Shown: piece by piece, positions 12,775 through 20,690 of the stretch | Position numbering within the stretch: position 1 is the first letter of the stretch | Layout: each line of letters starts with the position of its first letter | DNA from: BHER01 sp051652245 | GTDB lineage: Bacteria > Bacillota_I > Bacilli_A > Culicoidibacterales > Culicoidibacteraceae | NCBI GenBank assembly: GCA_051652245.1 | Contig: JBOFTV010000056.1 | Span: forward strand, 1-23,222 | DNA length: 23,222 nucleotides | Direction of reading: 5' to 3' | The notes under the pieces: generated by a model | What the model saw: only the letters and a program-made list of their open reading frames with translations | What the model was told of the DNA's origin: nothing | The model's database searches: none | Made by a program: the position numbers and the translations under genes

Positions 12775-14057
12775 TTGAAATTTTATTAGATTCACCGATA
12801 GCAAGGGCTAAAATTATTGAAAGACCAACATTTATTACAGATAAACAGATGGAACAGGATGTTATGACGATTATTGAAACAGTTAAAAATCAAGGTGATA
12901 AGGCAATTAATGCTTATACAAAAAGATTTGATCATGTTACTGTTAGCAAGCTAAAAGTAGAGCAAGAAGAACTAAAACGGGCCTATGATCAATGTGATCC
13001 AAAGCTGATTAAAAGTTTAAAACAGGCCTATGACAATATTTTTAGGTTTCATGAAAAACAACAGGAAAATGGTTTTATGGATACTTCACAGCAAGGTATT
13101 ATGGTTGGGGTTAAAATAACAGCAATTGATGCTGTCGGCTTGTATATTCCGGGAGGAACCGCTGCATATCCATCAACTATCTTAATGAATGTCATCCCCG
13201 CAATTATTGCAGGATGCACGCGGATTGCTTTAGTTTGTCCACCAACAGATAATGGCGAAATTAATAAAACAGTGCTAGCAACAGCCTATCTATGCGGCAT
13301 AACAGAAGTTTATCGTGTTGGTGGGGCGCAGGCGATTGCTGCTTTAACATATGGCAGTCAAACAATTGCTCCTGTTGATAAAATTTGTGGTCCAGGAAAT
13401 GCCTATGTTGCAACGGCTAAAAAATTAGTCAGTGGAATTGTGGGAATTGACATGATTGCGGGACCAAGTGAAGTATTAATTATTGCAGATAATCAGGCAA
13501 GTCCGAAGTTTGTTGCTAGCGATATGATAGCACAAGCCGAGCATGATTCCCAGGCGACAACAATTTTATTAACATTATCAGAACAATTTGCCAAGGAGGT
13601 AAATATGGCATTGAAGCAGCAATTAAGCACGCGTCAACGCAAAGAAATAATTGAAGCAGCACTGACAAATAATGGCTACATTGTCCTTGTTGAAAATCTC
13701 GAAGCGGCAACAACTATTTCTAATTTAATTGCACCAGAGCATTTGGAATTAGCAGTAGCTGATCCTTTTGCACTACTATCAGCAATTAAGCATGCGGGAT
13801 CAATTTTTCTTGGAAATTATACACCAGAAGTCCTTGGCGATTATTTTGCTGGTCCAAACCACACATTGCCAACTAATGGCACATCCCGTTTTACAAGTGG
13901 CTTATGCGTTGCAGACTTTACGAAGAAATCATCAATTCTTTATTATGCAAAAGCTGCGTTACAACAAGCAAAAGCAGCAGTCGAGGTTATTGCAGAGGCT
14001 GAGGGCTTAGATGGACATGCCTATGCGATGTCAATTAGATTTGAGGAGGAGAACTAA
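12771..14057 (+). CDS. hisD: Histidinol dehydrogenase
   Basis: HisD carries out the last two steps, oxidising L-histidinol through histidinal to L-histidine with NAD. All 428 residues align with the family. The zinc ligands Gln255 and His258 (QAEH), Asp357 (GDYF) and His416 (DGHAYAM) are present, as are the catalytic pair Glu323-His324 (APEHLE) and His364 in GPNHTLPT. GPGNAYVATAKK (207-218) and GIDMIAGPSEVL (225-236) are the NAD and substrate motifs. The start is the ATG overlapping the hisG stop, with AGAGGAGA (12755-12762) as RBS. hisC starts two bases after the stop. Confidence 0.98.
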   Translation: MIEILLDSPIARAKIIERPTFITDKQMEQDVMTIIETVKNQGDKAINAYTKRFDHVTVSKLKVEQEELKRAYDQCDPKLIKSLKQAYDNIFRFHEKQQENGFMDTSQQGIMVGVKITAIDAVGLYIPGGTAAYPSTILMNVIPAIIAGCTRIALVCPPTDNGEINKTVLATAYLCGITEVYRVGGAQAIAALTYGSQTIAPVDKICGPGNAYVATAKKLVSGIVGIDMIAGPSEVLIIADNQASPKFVASDMIAQAEHDSQATTILLTLSEQFAKEVNMALKQQLSTRQRKEIIEAALTNNGYIVLVENLEAATTISNLIAPEHLELAVADPFALLSAIKHAGSIFLGNYTPEVLGDYFAGPNHTLPTNGTSRFTSGLCVADFTKKSSILYYAKAALQQAKAAVEVIAEAEGLDGHAYAMSIRFEEEN

Positions 14058-14059
14058 TA

Positions 14060-15136
14060 ATGTCAAAATTTAACGCAAGAAGATTAGAACAGCTAGTCCC
14101 ATACGTCTGGGGCGAACAAACACAACAACCAGATGTCATAAAATTAAATACAAATGAAAATCCGTACCCTCCCACACCTAGAGTTCAACAAAAATTAGAG
14201 CAATTCACAATTGCTGATTTACAAAAATATCCCGATCCCACGGGAGCTAAACTAAAAGCAGAAATTGGAAAAAAGACGGGTCTTAAAAGTGAGAACATCT
14301 TTTTAGGCAACGGCTCAGATGATATTTTATCGCATCTTTTTTTAGCCTTTTATAGTGAGAAAACGCAAGTCCTTGTACCTAATATTTCTTATGGACTGTA
14401 TCCGGTTCTTGCCGATTTATATGATATTTATTTGACGCAAATTCCGCTAAATGCTGATTTTTCATTAAATTTAGCCCCATTTTTAACCAACAGTGCCCCA
14501 ATATTAATTGCTAATCCGAATGCGCCAACAGGATTGTGTTTAACGCAAGAAGATGTTTTGCTTATCCTAAGTGCAAATTTGGACCAGTTGGTTGTTTTAG
14601 ATGAAGCATATGTTGACTTTGCGGATGCTTCAATGGCGCATTTAGTTAATTTGTATGATAATTTATTGATTGTCCAAACGAGTTCAAAATCACGAAGCCT
14701 TGCGGGCTTACGTTTAGGATGGGCGCTTGGTTGCAATGAGTTAATTAAGGATTTAGAGGCTGTCCGGGATTGTATTAATCCATATAATGTTGATGCAATT
14801 GCTTATGCTATTGGTGAGGCAAGTTTTCAAGATGATACCTACTTTTGTGAAAAAAAAGCGGAAATAATCCAAACACGGGAGCAGTTTTTTACAAGTTTAG
14901 AGCAGCTTGGCTTTTGGTTTTTACGCAGTAAGACAAATTTTGTGATGGTTAAGCATCCACGACTTGGGTCGGACTATTTATTTGAAAAACTAGCAGAGCA
15001 TAAAATCCTTGTCCGTTATTTCGACTTGAAAGAATATGGGCAATTTATTAGAATTAGTATTGGCTTACCAGAGCAAATGGCAACTGTTGCTGAGGTACTA
15101 AGTCAAATTATTAGCAAAAAAGGAGTATCATTATGA
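14060..15136 (+). CDS. hisC: Histidinol-phosphate aminotransferase
   Basis: HisC is a fold-I PLP enzyme that transaminates imidazole-acetol phosphate to L-histidinol phosphate with glutamate. It has 358 residues. NTNENPYPP (30-38) is the N-terminal substrate signature. YPDPTGAKL (57-65), GNGSDD (83-88), NPNAPTG (152-158) and DEAYVDF (181-187) contact the cofactor. The PLP lysine is Lys210 in SSKSRSLAGLRLG, and the phosphate-binding Arg follows in that segment. The RBS AGGAGGAGA (14044-14052) is formed by the last codons of hisD. The end overlaps hisB by ATGA at 15133-15136. Confidence 0.97.
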   Translation: MSKFNARRLEQLVPYVWGEQTQQPDVIKLNTNENPYPPTPRVQQKLEQFTIADLQKYPDPTGAKLKAEIGKKTGLKSENIFLGNGSDDILSHLFLAFYSEKTQVLVPNISYGLYPVLADLYDIYLTQIPLNADFSLNLAPFLTNSAPILIANPNAPTGLCLTQEDVLLILSANLDQLVVLDEAYVDFADASMAHLVNLYDNLLIVQTSSKSRSLAGLRLGWALGCNELIKDLEAVRDCINPYNVDAIAYAIGEASFQDDTYFCEKKAEIIQTREQFFTSLEQLGFWFLRSKTNFVMVKHPRLGSDYLFEKLAEHKILVRYFDLKEYGQFIRISIGLPEQMATVAEVLSQIISKKGVSL

Positions 15137-15702
15137 AGCGAATCGAACGAAATACAGCAGAAACAAAGATCAAATTAGGCTTAAATTTATATGGAACGCG
15201 GAAGACAAAAATTAATACGGGGGTTGGTTTTTTTGACCATATGTTAGAATTAATGGCATTCCATGCCAATTTTGATTTAGAGGTTGAGGCAAGTGGTGAT
15301 TTACATGTTGATTGTCATCATTTAGTGGAAGATGTGGGAATTGTATTTGGTTTGGCCTTTAGTGAGTTGCTTGACAAAAGAGGCATTCGTCGTTATGGAC
15401 AATGCCTGCTACCGATGGATGAAACATTAACATTAGTGGCACTTGATTTAAGTAATCGAAGCTATTTAGGCTATGATGTTAAATTTTCAAATGAGTTTTT
15501 AGGGACGATGGCAACAGAATTGGTGGAGGAATTCTTTCAAGGATTTGTTCGAAATGCTGGTGTGACACTTCATTTCAATAACCTGGCAACAAGTAACAAT
15601 CATCATTTAGCCGAGTCAATGTTTAAAGGCTTTGGTCGGGCATTAAAAGAGGCATTAACCATTGAAGGGGACACATTGCCTTCAACAAAGGGGATGCTCT
15701 AA
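15133..15702 (+). CDS. hisB: Imidazoleglycerol-phosphate dehydratase
   Basis: HisB dehydrates imidazole-glycerol phosphate to imidazole-acetol phosphate, using a dimanganese centre. The 189-residue protein is the stand-alone dehydratase without the N-terminal phosphatase of enterobacterial HisB. The metal-binding His-rich motifs are intact: GFFDHMLELMAFH (32-44), DCHHLVEDVGI (60-70) and NNHHLAESMFKGFGRAL near 155-171. The missing phosphatase activity is supplied by the PHP-family gene at the end of the operon. The start overlaps hisC (ATGA), with AAAAGGAG (15117-15124) eight bases upstream. hisH begins immediately after the stop. Confidence 0.98.
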   Translation: MKRIERNTAETKIKLGLNLYGTRKTKINTGVGFFDHMLELMAFHANFDLEVEASGDLHVDCHHLVEDVGIVFGLAFSELLDKRGIRRYGQCLLPMDETLTLVALDLSNRSYLGYDVKFSNEFLGTMATELVEEFFQGFVRNAGVTLHFNNLATSNNHHLAESMFKGFGRALKEALTIEGDTLPSTKGML

Positions 15703-16317
15703 ATGATTGTAATTATTGATTATGGCGTGGGCAATATTTTTTCATTAAAAAATGCCTTTGATCATTGTGGCGTGAAGACTAAATTATCTAAAGATATTGC
15801 TGATATTAAGGCAGCTAAGGCCTTGGTTTTACCGGGTGTGGGTGCTTTTGGTGATGCAATTAGAAGTTTGGAAAATACCGGATTGATTCCGGAAATTAGA
15901 GCTCAGGTTTTGGCCGGGAAGCCGTTACTTGGAATTTGCTTGGGGATGCAGTTATTATATGAAAGAAGTCATGAGTATGGAGTCAATTTGGGACTAGGAT
16001 TTATTAAAGGTGATGTCGTTGATATTAAAAAAGCGATAGTCTCAGATTTAAAAGTGCCTCATATGGGCTGGAACCAGCTAGAATTTTTGGCTGATGATCC
16101 GATTTTAGCGGGTGTTGAGCAGTTTTCAGATTGCTATTTTGTCCATTCATATTATGTTAAAAGTAGTGGTTCTGAATACCTTGCCACAACAGATTATGAA
16201 GTCACAGTACCAGCAATTGTTAAGCTAGGTAATATTTATGGGATACAATTTCACCCCGAGAAAAGTGGAAAAGTTGGTTTACAGTTATTAGAAAATTTTG
16301 GAAAGTTGGTACAATGA
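15703..16317 (+). CDS. hisH: Imidazole glycerol phosphate synthase, glutamine amidotransferase subunit
   Basis: HisH hydrolyses glutamine and channels ammonia to HisF. The class I amidotransferase triad is complete in 204 residues: nucleophile Cys79 in GICLGMQLL, then His184 and Glu186 in FHPEKSG. PGVGAFGDA (44-52) forms the oxyanion region, and HMGWN contacts HisF. The ATG lies directly after the hisB TAA; AAAGGGGAT upstream is a modest RBS, so coupling to hisB translation is likely. The 3' end overlaps the hisA start. Confidence 0.97.
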   Translation: MIVIIDYGVGNIFSLKNAFDHCGVKTKLSKDIADIKAAKALVLPGVGAFGDAIRSLENTGLIPEIRAQVLAGKPLLGICLGMQLLYERSHEYGVNLGLGFIKGDVVDIKKAIVSDLKVPHMGWNQLEFLADDPILAGVEQFSDCYFVHSYYVKSSGSEYLATTDYEVTVPAIVKLGNIYGIQFHPEKSGKVGLQLLENFGKLVQ

Positions 16318-17045
16318 TGATTATTTATCCGGCAATTGATCTAAAAGATGGTGCATGTGTAAGACTAAAGCAAGGTGATTTTAGTCAGCTTACAATTTTT
16401 AATAGTGATCCTGTGCAGCAGGCAAAAAGCTATCAAGACCAGGGGGCACAATATATCCATGTCGTGGATTTAGACGGAGCTAAAGATGGTGTTGGTAAAA
16501 ATTATGATATTATTGCGCGCATTGCTAAGGCTGTTGATATCCCCGTCCAAGTTGGCGGGGGAATTAGAACAGAACAAGCAATTATTAGCTTGTTGGATGC
16601 TGGTGTAGAGCGCGTGATTATTGGGACAAAAGCGATTGAAAATTTGGCATTTGTCCGTGCCATAGTTAGTCAGTATGGTGATAAAATTGTTGTTTCAATT
16701 GATGCTAAAGACGGTTTTGTTGCAACCAATGGCTGGGTTGATACAACGGATGTCGAGGCCTTGTCCCTCTGCCAAGAACTTGTAGAAATTGGTGTTAAGA
16801 CAATTGTTTACACTGATATTAGTCGTGATGGCATGATGGCAGGAATTGACGCACTGTTCTATAAGCAGCTACAAGAAAAATTAGGAATTGCTGTTATTGC
16901 CTCAGGAGGCGTAACCGATTTAACTGATTTACTAACGCTTGCTAAGTACAAAGTTAGTGGTGCAATCACTGGTAAGGCGCTTTATAGTAATAATATTAAT
17001 TTGCGTGAGGCAATTGTAGAGGTGGCGAAATTAGATGTTAAGTAA
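16314..17045 (+). CDS. hisA: ProFAR isomerase (phosphoribosylformimino-5-aminoimidazole carboxamide ribotide isomerase)
   Basis: HisA isomerises ProFAR to PRFAR by an Amadori rearrangement on a TIM barrel. It has 243 residues from the first ATG. The catalytic acids are Asp9 in YPAIDLKDG and Asp130 in VSIDAKDG, with YTDISRDGM (166-174) and the phosphate-binding GGGIRT (81-86) and IASGGV. Two start codons compete, ATGATG at 16314 and 16317. Most family members begin M-x-I-x-P-A-I-D, so either is possible, and the RBS (GGAAAG at 16300) is weak. The start overlaps the hisH stop. Confidence 0.97.
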   Translation: MMIIYPAIDLKDGACVRLKQGDFSQLTIFNSDPVQQAKSYQDQGAQYIHVVDLDGAKDGVGKNYDIIARIAKAVDIPVQVGGGIRTEQAIISLLDAGVERVIIGTKAIENLAFVRAIVSQYGDKIVVSIDAKDGFVATNGWVDTTDVEALSLCQELVEIGVKTIVYTDISRDGMMAGIDALFYKQLQEKLGIAVIASGGVTDLTDLLTLAKYKVSGAITGKALYSNNINLREAIVEVAKLDVK

Positions 17046-17814
17046 AAGAATTATTCCCTGTTTAGATGTCCGTGAAGGAAAAGTCGTCAAAGGTGTGAAT
17101 TTTGCTAATATCAAAGAGATTGCTGATCCAATTGAGTTGGCTAAATTCTACAATGATAATGGTGCTGACGAGCTAGTTTTTTATGATATTAGTGCATCGA
17201 CGGAGATGCGCGAAATTTTTGCTAACGTTTTGGAGGGAGTAGCTGCTGCAGTATTTATTCCTCTATGTGTAGGGGGAAATATTTCTTCCTTAGAAGATAT
17301 TGCGCGCGTTTTAGGATGTGGTGCTGATAAAGTTAGTATTAATTCAGGAGCAATTAAAGATCCAAGTTTAATTAGTCGTGCAGCTAAAAAGTATGGGAAT
17401 CAGTGTATTGTGGCCTCAGTTGATATCAAACGGACGCATCTTGGTTTTGAGGTATTTACTGCTGGTGGTAGTCAGGCTACAGGGATTGAAGCAATTAGCT
17501 GGATTAAAAAATTGGTTGATCTAGGTGCAGGAGAAGTTGTCGTTAATAGTATTGATCATGATGGGATGCGTGGTGGCTTTGATTTGGGGTTACTGGATGC
17601 TGTAACCAAGGTTGTCGATGTTCCAATTATTGCTTCGGGTGGAGCAGGGAGTATGGCTGATTTTATTACGCTTTTTGAGCATAACAGACGTGTTGATGCG
17701 GGACTAGCAGCCTCAATTTTTCATTTGAAAGAAGTAAGTATCCCCGAGTTGAAAACGGTATTAAAAAGAGCTGGTATCAGTGTTAGGAGTAGTGGTTATG
17801 ATAAGGTACAATAG
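17035..17814 (+). CDS. hisF: Imidazole glycerol phosphate synthase, cyclase subunit
   Basis: HisF uses ammonia from HisH to turn PRFAR into imidazole-glycerol phosphate and AICAR. In 259 residues the catalytic Asp11 (IPCLDVREGKVVKG) and the second Asp near 130 (VASVDIKR) are present, with SIDHDGMRGGFD and IASGGAGS for phosphate binding. The usual VGGGI near residue 83 reads VGGNI, a small departure at a phosphate-binding loop. The start overlaps hisA by 11 bases in another frame, with GAGGTGG (17019-17025) upstream. The C-terminus overlaps hisI by 17 bases. Confidence 0.97.
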   Translation: MLSKRIIPCLDVREGKVVKGVNFANIKEIADPIELAKFYNDNGADELVFYDISASTEMREIFANVLEGVAAAVFIPLCVGGNISSLEDIARVLGCGADKVSINSGAIKDPSLISRAAKKYGNQCIVASVDIKRTHLGFEVFTAGGSQATGIEAISWIKKLVDLGAGEVVVNSIDHDGMRGGFDLGLLDAVTKVVDVPIIASGGAGSMADFITLFEHNRRVDAGLAASIFHLKEVSIPELKTVLKRAGISVRSSGYDKVQ

Positions 17815-18127
17815 TGATGGTCTTTTCCCCGCAATTGTTCAGGATGTCAAAACCAAGCAAGTGTTGATGTTGGCTTATATGAATGAGCAAAGTTATCAAA
17901 AGTCATTAGCAACAAAGCAGACGTGGTTTTATAGTCGGAGTCGGCAGCAATTATGGCATAAGGGGGCAACTTCTGGAAATATTCAGCATATTAAGCGCTT
18001 TTATTTTGATTGTGATACCGATACGGCGCTGATTTATGTTGAGCAAGTTGGTGGGACTGCTTGCCATACTGGTGCGGTTAGTTGTTTTTTTCAGGAGATT
18101 GATTTGGGAGGACGTAATAATGGATAA
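17798..18127 (+). CDS. hisI: Phosphoribosyl-AMP cyclohydrolase
   Basis: HisI opens the purine ring of phosphoribosyl-AMP. It has 109 residues, as a separate gene rather than the HisIE fusion common elsewhere. The metal site is intact: DCDTDT (71-76), then Cys89-His90 (GGTACHTGAVSC) and Cys96. FYSRSRQQLWHKGATSGN (44-61) is the substrate signature. I chose the ATG at 17798 because AGGAG (17785-17789) is eight bases away; the upstream in-frame GTG codons at 17780 and 17792 are badly spaced. It overlaps hisF by 17 bases and hisE by 8. Confidence 0.96.
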   Translation: MIRYNSDGLFPAIVQDVKTKQVLMLAYMNEQSYQKSLATKQTWFYSRSRQQLWHKGATSGNIQHIKRFYFDCDTDTALIYVEQVGGTACHTGAVSCFFQEIDLGGRNNG

Positions 18128-18431
18128 GTTATTTGACGTGATTAGTCGTCGTAAAAGTGAGCCAATTGAGGGCTCTTATACCAACTATCTTCTTGAATCA
18201 GGGATTGATAAAATTGGTAAGAAAGTGGGAGAAGAGGCGGTGGAATTAATTATTGCCGCAAAAAATAAGGATAAAAGCGAAATTATTAGCGAAGCAGCCG
18301 ACTTACTTTACCATGTGAGTGTACTTCTAGTGGCAATGGATGTTGAATATGGGGCTGTTGCTATTGAGTTAGAGCAACGATGTCAGAAAATTGGCAATCT
18401 TAAAGCTAAAAATCAAAAGGGTGAGTTATAA
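18120..18431 (+). CDS. hisE: Phosphoribosyl-ATP pyrophosphatase
   Basis: HisE hydrolyses phosphoribosyl-ATP to phosphoribosyl-AMP and pyrophosphate, the second pathway step. The 103-residue all-alpha MazG-like domain carries the metal-binding acidic motifs KKVGEEAVE (34-42) and EAADLLYH (58-65). The ATG at 18120 is set by GGGAGG (18106-18111) eight bases upstream. The frame continues open upstream inside hisI, but that is an overlap shadow. The start overlaps the hisI stop and the stop overlaps the next start (TAATG). Confidence 0.96.
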   Translation: MDKLFDVISRRKSEPIEGSYTNYLLESGIDKIGKKVGEEAVELIIAAKNKDKSEIISEAADLLYHVSVLLVAMDVEYGAVAIELEQRCQKIGNLKAKNQKGEL

Positions 18432-19207
18432 TGTTTACCGATTTTCATTTACATACAAACTTTTCATTTGACTGTGACACACCAATTGAAGCAATGATTG
18501 AAGCAAGTATTTCTAAGGGGATAGAGCTAATTTGTATCACGGATCATTATGATTTTAATTACCCTCGGGGTGATGATTTTACGATGGATATTGGGGCCTA
18601 CTTGTTAAAAATTAGTGAGATGCAAGAAAAGTATGGCAAACAAATAAAAATTTATCGAGGAATTGAAATTGGTTTAGACTTACAATTTGCAGCAGAAATT
18701 GACTTGCTTTTACAAACATATGACTTTGATTATATTATTGGCTCAATTCATGTAATTGAAGGGACCGAGTTTTATTACGGTGACTATTTCAAGGGGCGGA
18801 CAAAATGGGAAGCAAATCAATATTATTTTGAGCAAGTCTTAGCATGTTTAAAACGGTTTGGGCAAATTACAACATTAGGGCATTTAGATTATATTGCGCG
18901 ATATGGACCCAACAACAAGCAACCAATAGAATATGAACATCACGAACAGATATTGGATGAAATTTTTCAAGAATTAATTAACACGGAAAAAATACTAGAA
19001 ATCAACACCTCGGGAATACGCCAAGGTGTTGGTGTCAGTTTCCCCAATGATGCTAAATTAGTTAGGTATCATCAATTGGGGGGGCGTATGGTTGTTTTAG
19101 GTAGTGATGCGCATACGCCACAAGATATTGGAGCAGATTTTAAGGCGATGAGAGCGATGGTTGAAGATATCGGGTTAACACTTTATTTAGGGATTAAAGA
19201 CAACTAA
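18431..19207 (+). CDS. hisJ: Histidinol-phosphate phosphatase, PHP family
   Basis: This 258-residue PHP-fold protein should remove phosphate from histidinol phosphate, the step between HisC and HisD, and is the only phosphatase candidate in the operon. PHP metal-site motifs appear in order: DFHLHTNFS (4-12) with H6 and H8, TDHYDF (37-42), RGIEIGLD, GSIHVIE, TLGHLDYIARY and VLGSDAHTP. The family is called HisK or HisJ in different Gram-positives. The start overlaps the hisE stop, and its RBS is a poor AAAAGGGTGAG, consistent with coupling. The terminator stem includes its stop codon. Confidence 0.93.
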   Translation: MFTDFHLHTNFSFDCDTPIEAMIEASISKGIELICITDHYDFNYPRGDDFTMDIGAYLLKISEMQEKYGKQIKIYRGIEIGLDLQFAAEIDLLLQTYDFDYIIGSIHVIEGTEFYYGDYFKGRTKWEANQYYFEQVLACLKRFGQITTLGHLDYIARYGPNNKQPIEYEHHEQILDEIFQELINTEKILEINTSGIRQGVGVSFPNDAKLVRYHQLGGRMVVLGSDAHTPQDIGADFKAMRAMVEDIGLTLYLGIKDN

Positions 19208-19225
19208 AATAGTTGTCTTTTTTTT
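19196..19225 (+). terminator. Terminator of the histidine operon
   Basis: A 10-bp perfect stem pairs AAAGACAACT (19196-19205) with AGTTGTCTTT (19211-19220) around a five-base loop, followed by more T's. The stem begins inside the last codons of hisJ. Confidence 0.93.
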
Positions 19226-19460
19226 ATGTCCTGTGGTAAATTATCTTGCTGAAAATGATAATTTAGTTAATACATCAGTATGTGTATTTAAGATTAGTAG
19301 TGAGGATTAAAACAGTTAATAGCTACAGGGAATTGTGAATTTGTAGTCCGATAAAATGTCTGCATATTTTGAAGTCAGCGGTAATAATAGTAAAATAAGT
19401 CCATTGTAAGTAAAAGAAAGTCAATAAAGGACATGGTGAGGATGTAACAATTACTAATAA
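19226..19460. other. Intergenic spacer between convergent transcription units
   Basis: About 235 bases between the his terminator and the yidD-side terminator. I find no ORF with a ribosome-binding site, no strong promoter and no hairpin of note. The longest phrase that reads like protein is a 17-codon ORF from the ATG at 19351, without an RBS. Confidence 0.5.
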
Positions 19461-19500
19461 AAATAAACCGGCATCAATTATTACTGATGCTGGTTTATTT
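19461..19500 (-). terminator. Terminator of the leftward flippase-trpS-uppP-yidD unit
   Basis: A stem of about 16 bp (19461-19476 with 19485-19500, one G-T pair, eight-base loop), GC-rich at its centre (CCGGCATCA with TGATGCTGG). Read leftward it is followed by TTTATTTTTATT, so it fits the end of the minus-strand unit just past the yidD stop. Confidence 0.85.
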
Positions 19501-19505
19501 AATTA

Positions 19506-19760
19506 TTATAAAGCAGGAGGGATATCAGAATTAGAAGATTCTTTTTGCGGAACAGGATCATACCCACTACATCCACTCCCAGGTCGACAGCGCCCAATTC
19601 TTCTGCAACCCAAGTAAAGTCCCTTAAAGACACCATGAATTTGGATAGCCTCAATCATATATTGTGAACAAGTGGGCATAAACAAACAACTTTGATGGGT
19701 TTTAAGCGGAGATAAAACCCGCTGATAAAACCGAATAAAAATAATCAATAGCCACTTCAT
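19506..19760 (-). CDS. yidD: Membrane protein insertion efficiency factor YidD
   Basis: YidD is a small membrane-associated protein that helps YidC-dependent insertion. The 84 residues match the family: an amphipathic N-terminus (KWLLIIFIRFYQRVLSPLK), CLFMPTCSQYMIEAIQIHG (about 25-43), KGLYLGCRRIGRCRP (about 46-60) and the closing GYDPVP. It starts at the ATG complementary to 19758-19760 with GGGAGG about ten bases upstream on the minus strand. It lies 18 bases after uppP and looks co-transcribed with it. yidD more often sits with rnpA and yidC, so the placement here is unusual. Confidence 0.95.
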   Translation of the reverse strand: MKWLLIIFIRFYQRVLSPLKTHQSCLFMPTCSQYMIEAIQIHGVFKGLYLGCRRIGRCRPGSGCSGYDPVPQKESSNSDIPPAL

Positions 19761-19778
19761 CGTAAAGAACCTCCCATG

Positions 19779-20660
19779 CTAAGCAGCAAAAATTCCACCA
19801 TCAAATAACCCCCAAGGATTAACCAATAAAAGCACTGCTAAGATAATTGTATAAATCGCAAAATAATACAACTTTTTCGACTTAACCGAATAAATAAACA
19901 ACTTAAAAGAAAAAAATGTCGCAATTGCTGACCCAATAAAAGCAAAAACATAAGGAATAAATAGCTCACTAGGAAAGGCAAAGCCACCTAAAAATAACTT
20001 AAGCAGATAATAAACATTTGCCCCCAAAACAGTTGGAATAAATAAGAAAAATGAAAAATCAATTGCTGTATCACGATTCAAAGAGCGGAACAGCCCGGCA
20101 ACTAAAGTCGTACCAGAGCGTGAAGCGCCAGGAATAATGGCAATGACTTGAGCAAGTCCAATTGTAATTGCATCCTTAAGTTTAATTTTCTCAAATGTTT
20201 TAATCTGTGGAAATTTCGAGAAATCTGAGGTAATTAATAGAGCAGAAGTAATAAAATAGCCAATAGCTAGAACAATCGTACTTGACCCAAATAATATTGG
20301 AGCAACGGTTTCACCTAAAATAAACGCTAAAGGTGTAAAAACAGCAAAAGCGATGAGTAAATAAACAAAATAGCGGGCATAAGCTTTATTTTGGTTTGTC
20401 TGCTCTTTTTTTACAAAATAGGCCCAGGTGTTTTGTATTAGGGTGATGATTTTTGGCCAGAAGATGACTAAAATAGCAAGGAGTGAGGCCAAATGGACAA
20501 TTGCTAAGAAAAAGAGAATTTGCTTAGCATCGCCTTTGACAATGTTAAACATATTATTAAATAAAATAACATGACCCTTAGATGAAATTGGTAAAGGCTC
20601 AGTAAGTCCCTGAACAATGCCAAGGAATAGAAACCCTAAAATATCGATTAATGCTTGCAT
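19779..20660 (-). CDS. uppP: Undecaprenyl-diphosphatase UppP (BacA family)
   Basis: UppP dephosphorylates undecaprenyl diphosphate to recycle the lipid carrier for peptidoglycan and other surface polymers, and often gives bacitracin tolerance. It has 293 residues and about eight membrane segments. The active-site motifs are GLTEPLPISSKGH (18-30) and PGASRSGTT (177-185, with the key Arg and Ser). Two positions in the first motif depart from the usual LTEFLP-(I/V)-SS-(T/S)-GH: Pro22 for Phe/Trp and Lys28 for Thr/Ser. The start has an AAGGAG about eight bases upstream. It lies 30 bases after trpS, in the same direction. The nearby flippase gene suggests a shared link to lipid-carrier traffic. 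Confidence 0.95.
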   Translation of the reverse strand: MQALIDILGFLFLGIVQGLTEPLPISSKGHVILFNNMFNIVKGDAKQILFFLAIVHLASLLAILVIFWPKIITLIQNTWAYFVKKEQTNQNKAYARYFVYLLIAFAVFTPLAFILGETVAPILFGSSTIVLAIGYFITSALLITSDFSKFPQIKTFEKIKLKDAITIGLAQVIAIIPGASRSGTTLVAGLFRSLNRDTAIDFSFFLFIPTVLGANVYYLLKLFLGGFAFPSELFIPYVFAFIGSAIATFFSFKLFIYSVKSKKLYYFAIYTIILAVLLLVNPWGLFDGGIFAA

Positions 20661-20690
20661 ATATTTACTCCTTCTCTTTTTTTTTAAAAA

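Noticed and set aside
13768..14010. 80-residue ORF inside hisD in another frame
   Set aside because: It has no ribosome-binding site or recognisable domain and is fully contained in a conserved gene.
18036..18119. Longer N-terminus for hisE inside hisI
   Set aside because: It only overlaps the hisI frame. The family begins at the ATG 18120, which has GGGAGG at eight bases.
19351..19404. 17-codon ORF in the spacer after the his operon
   Set aside because: It has no RBS and no neighbouring promoter, and an ORF of this length is expected by chance in AT-rich DNA.
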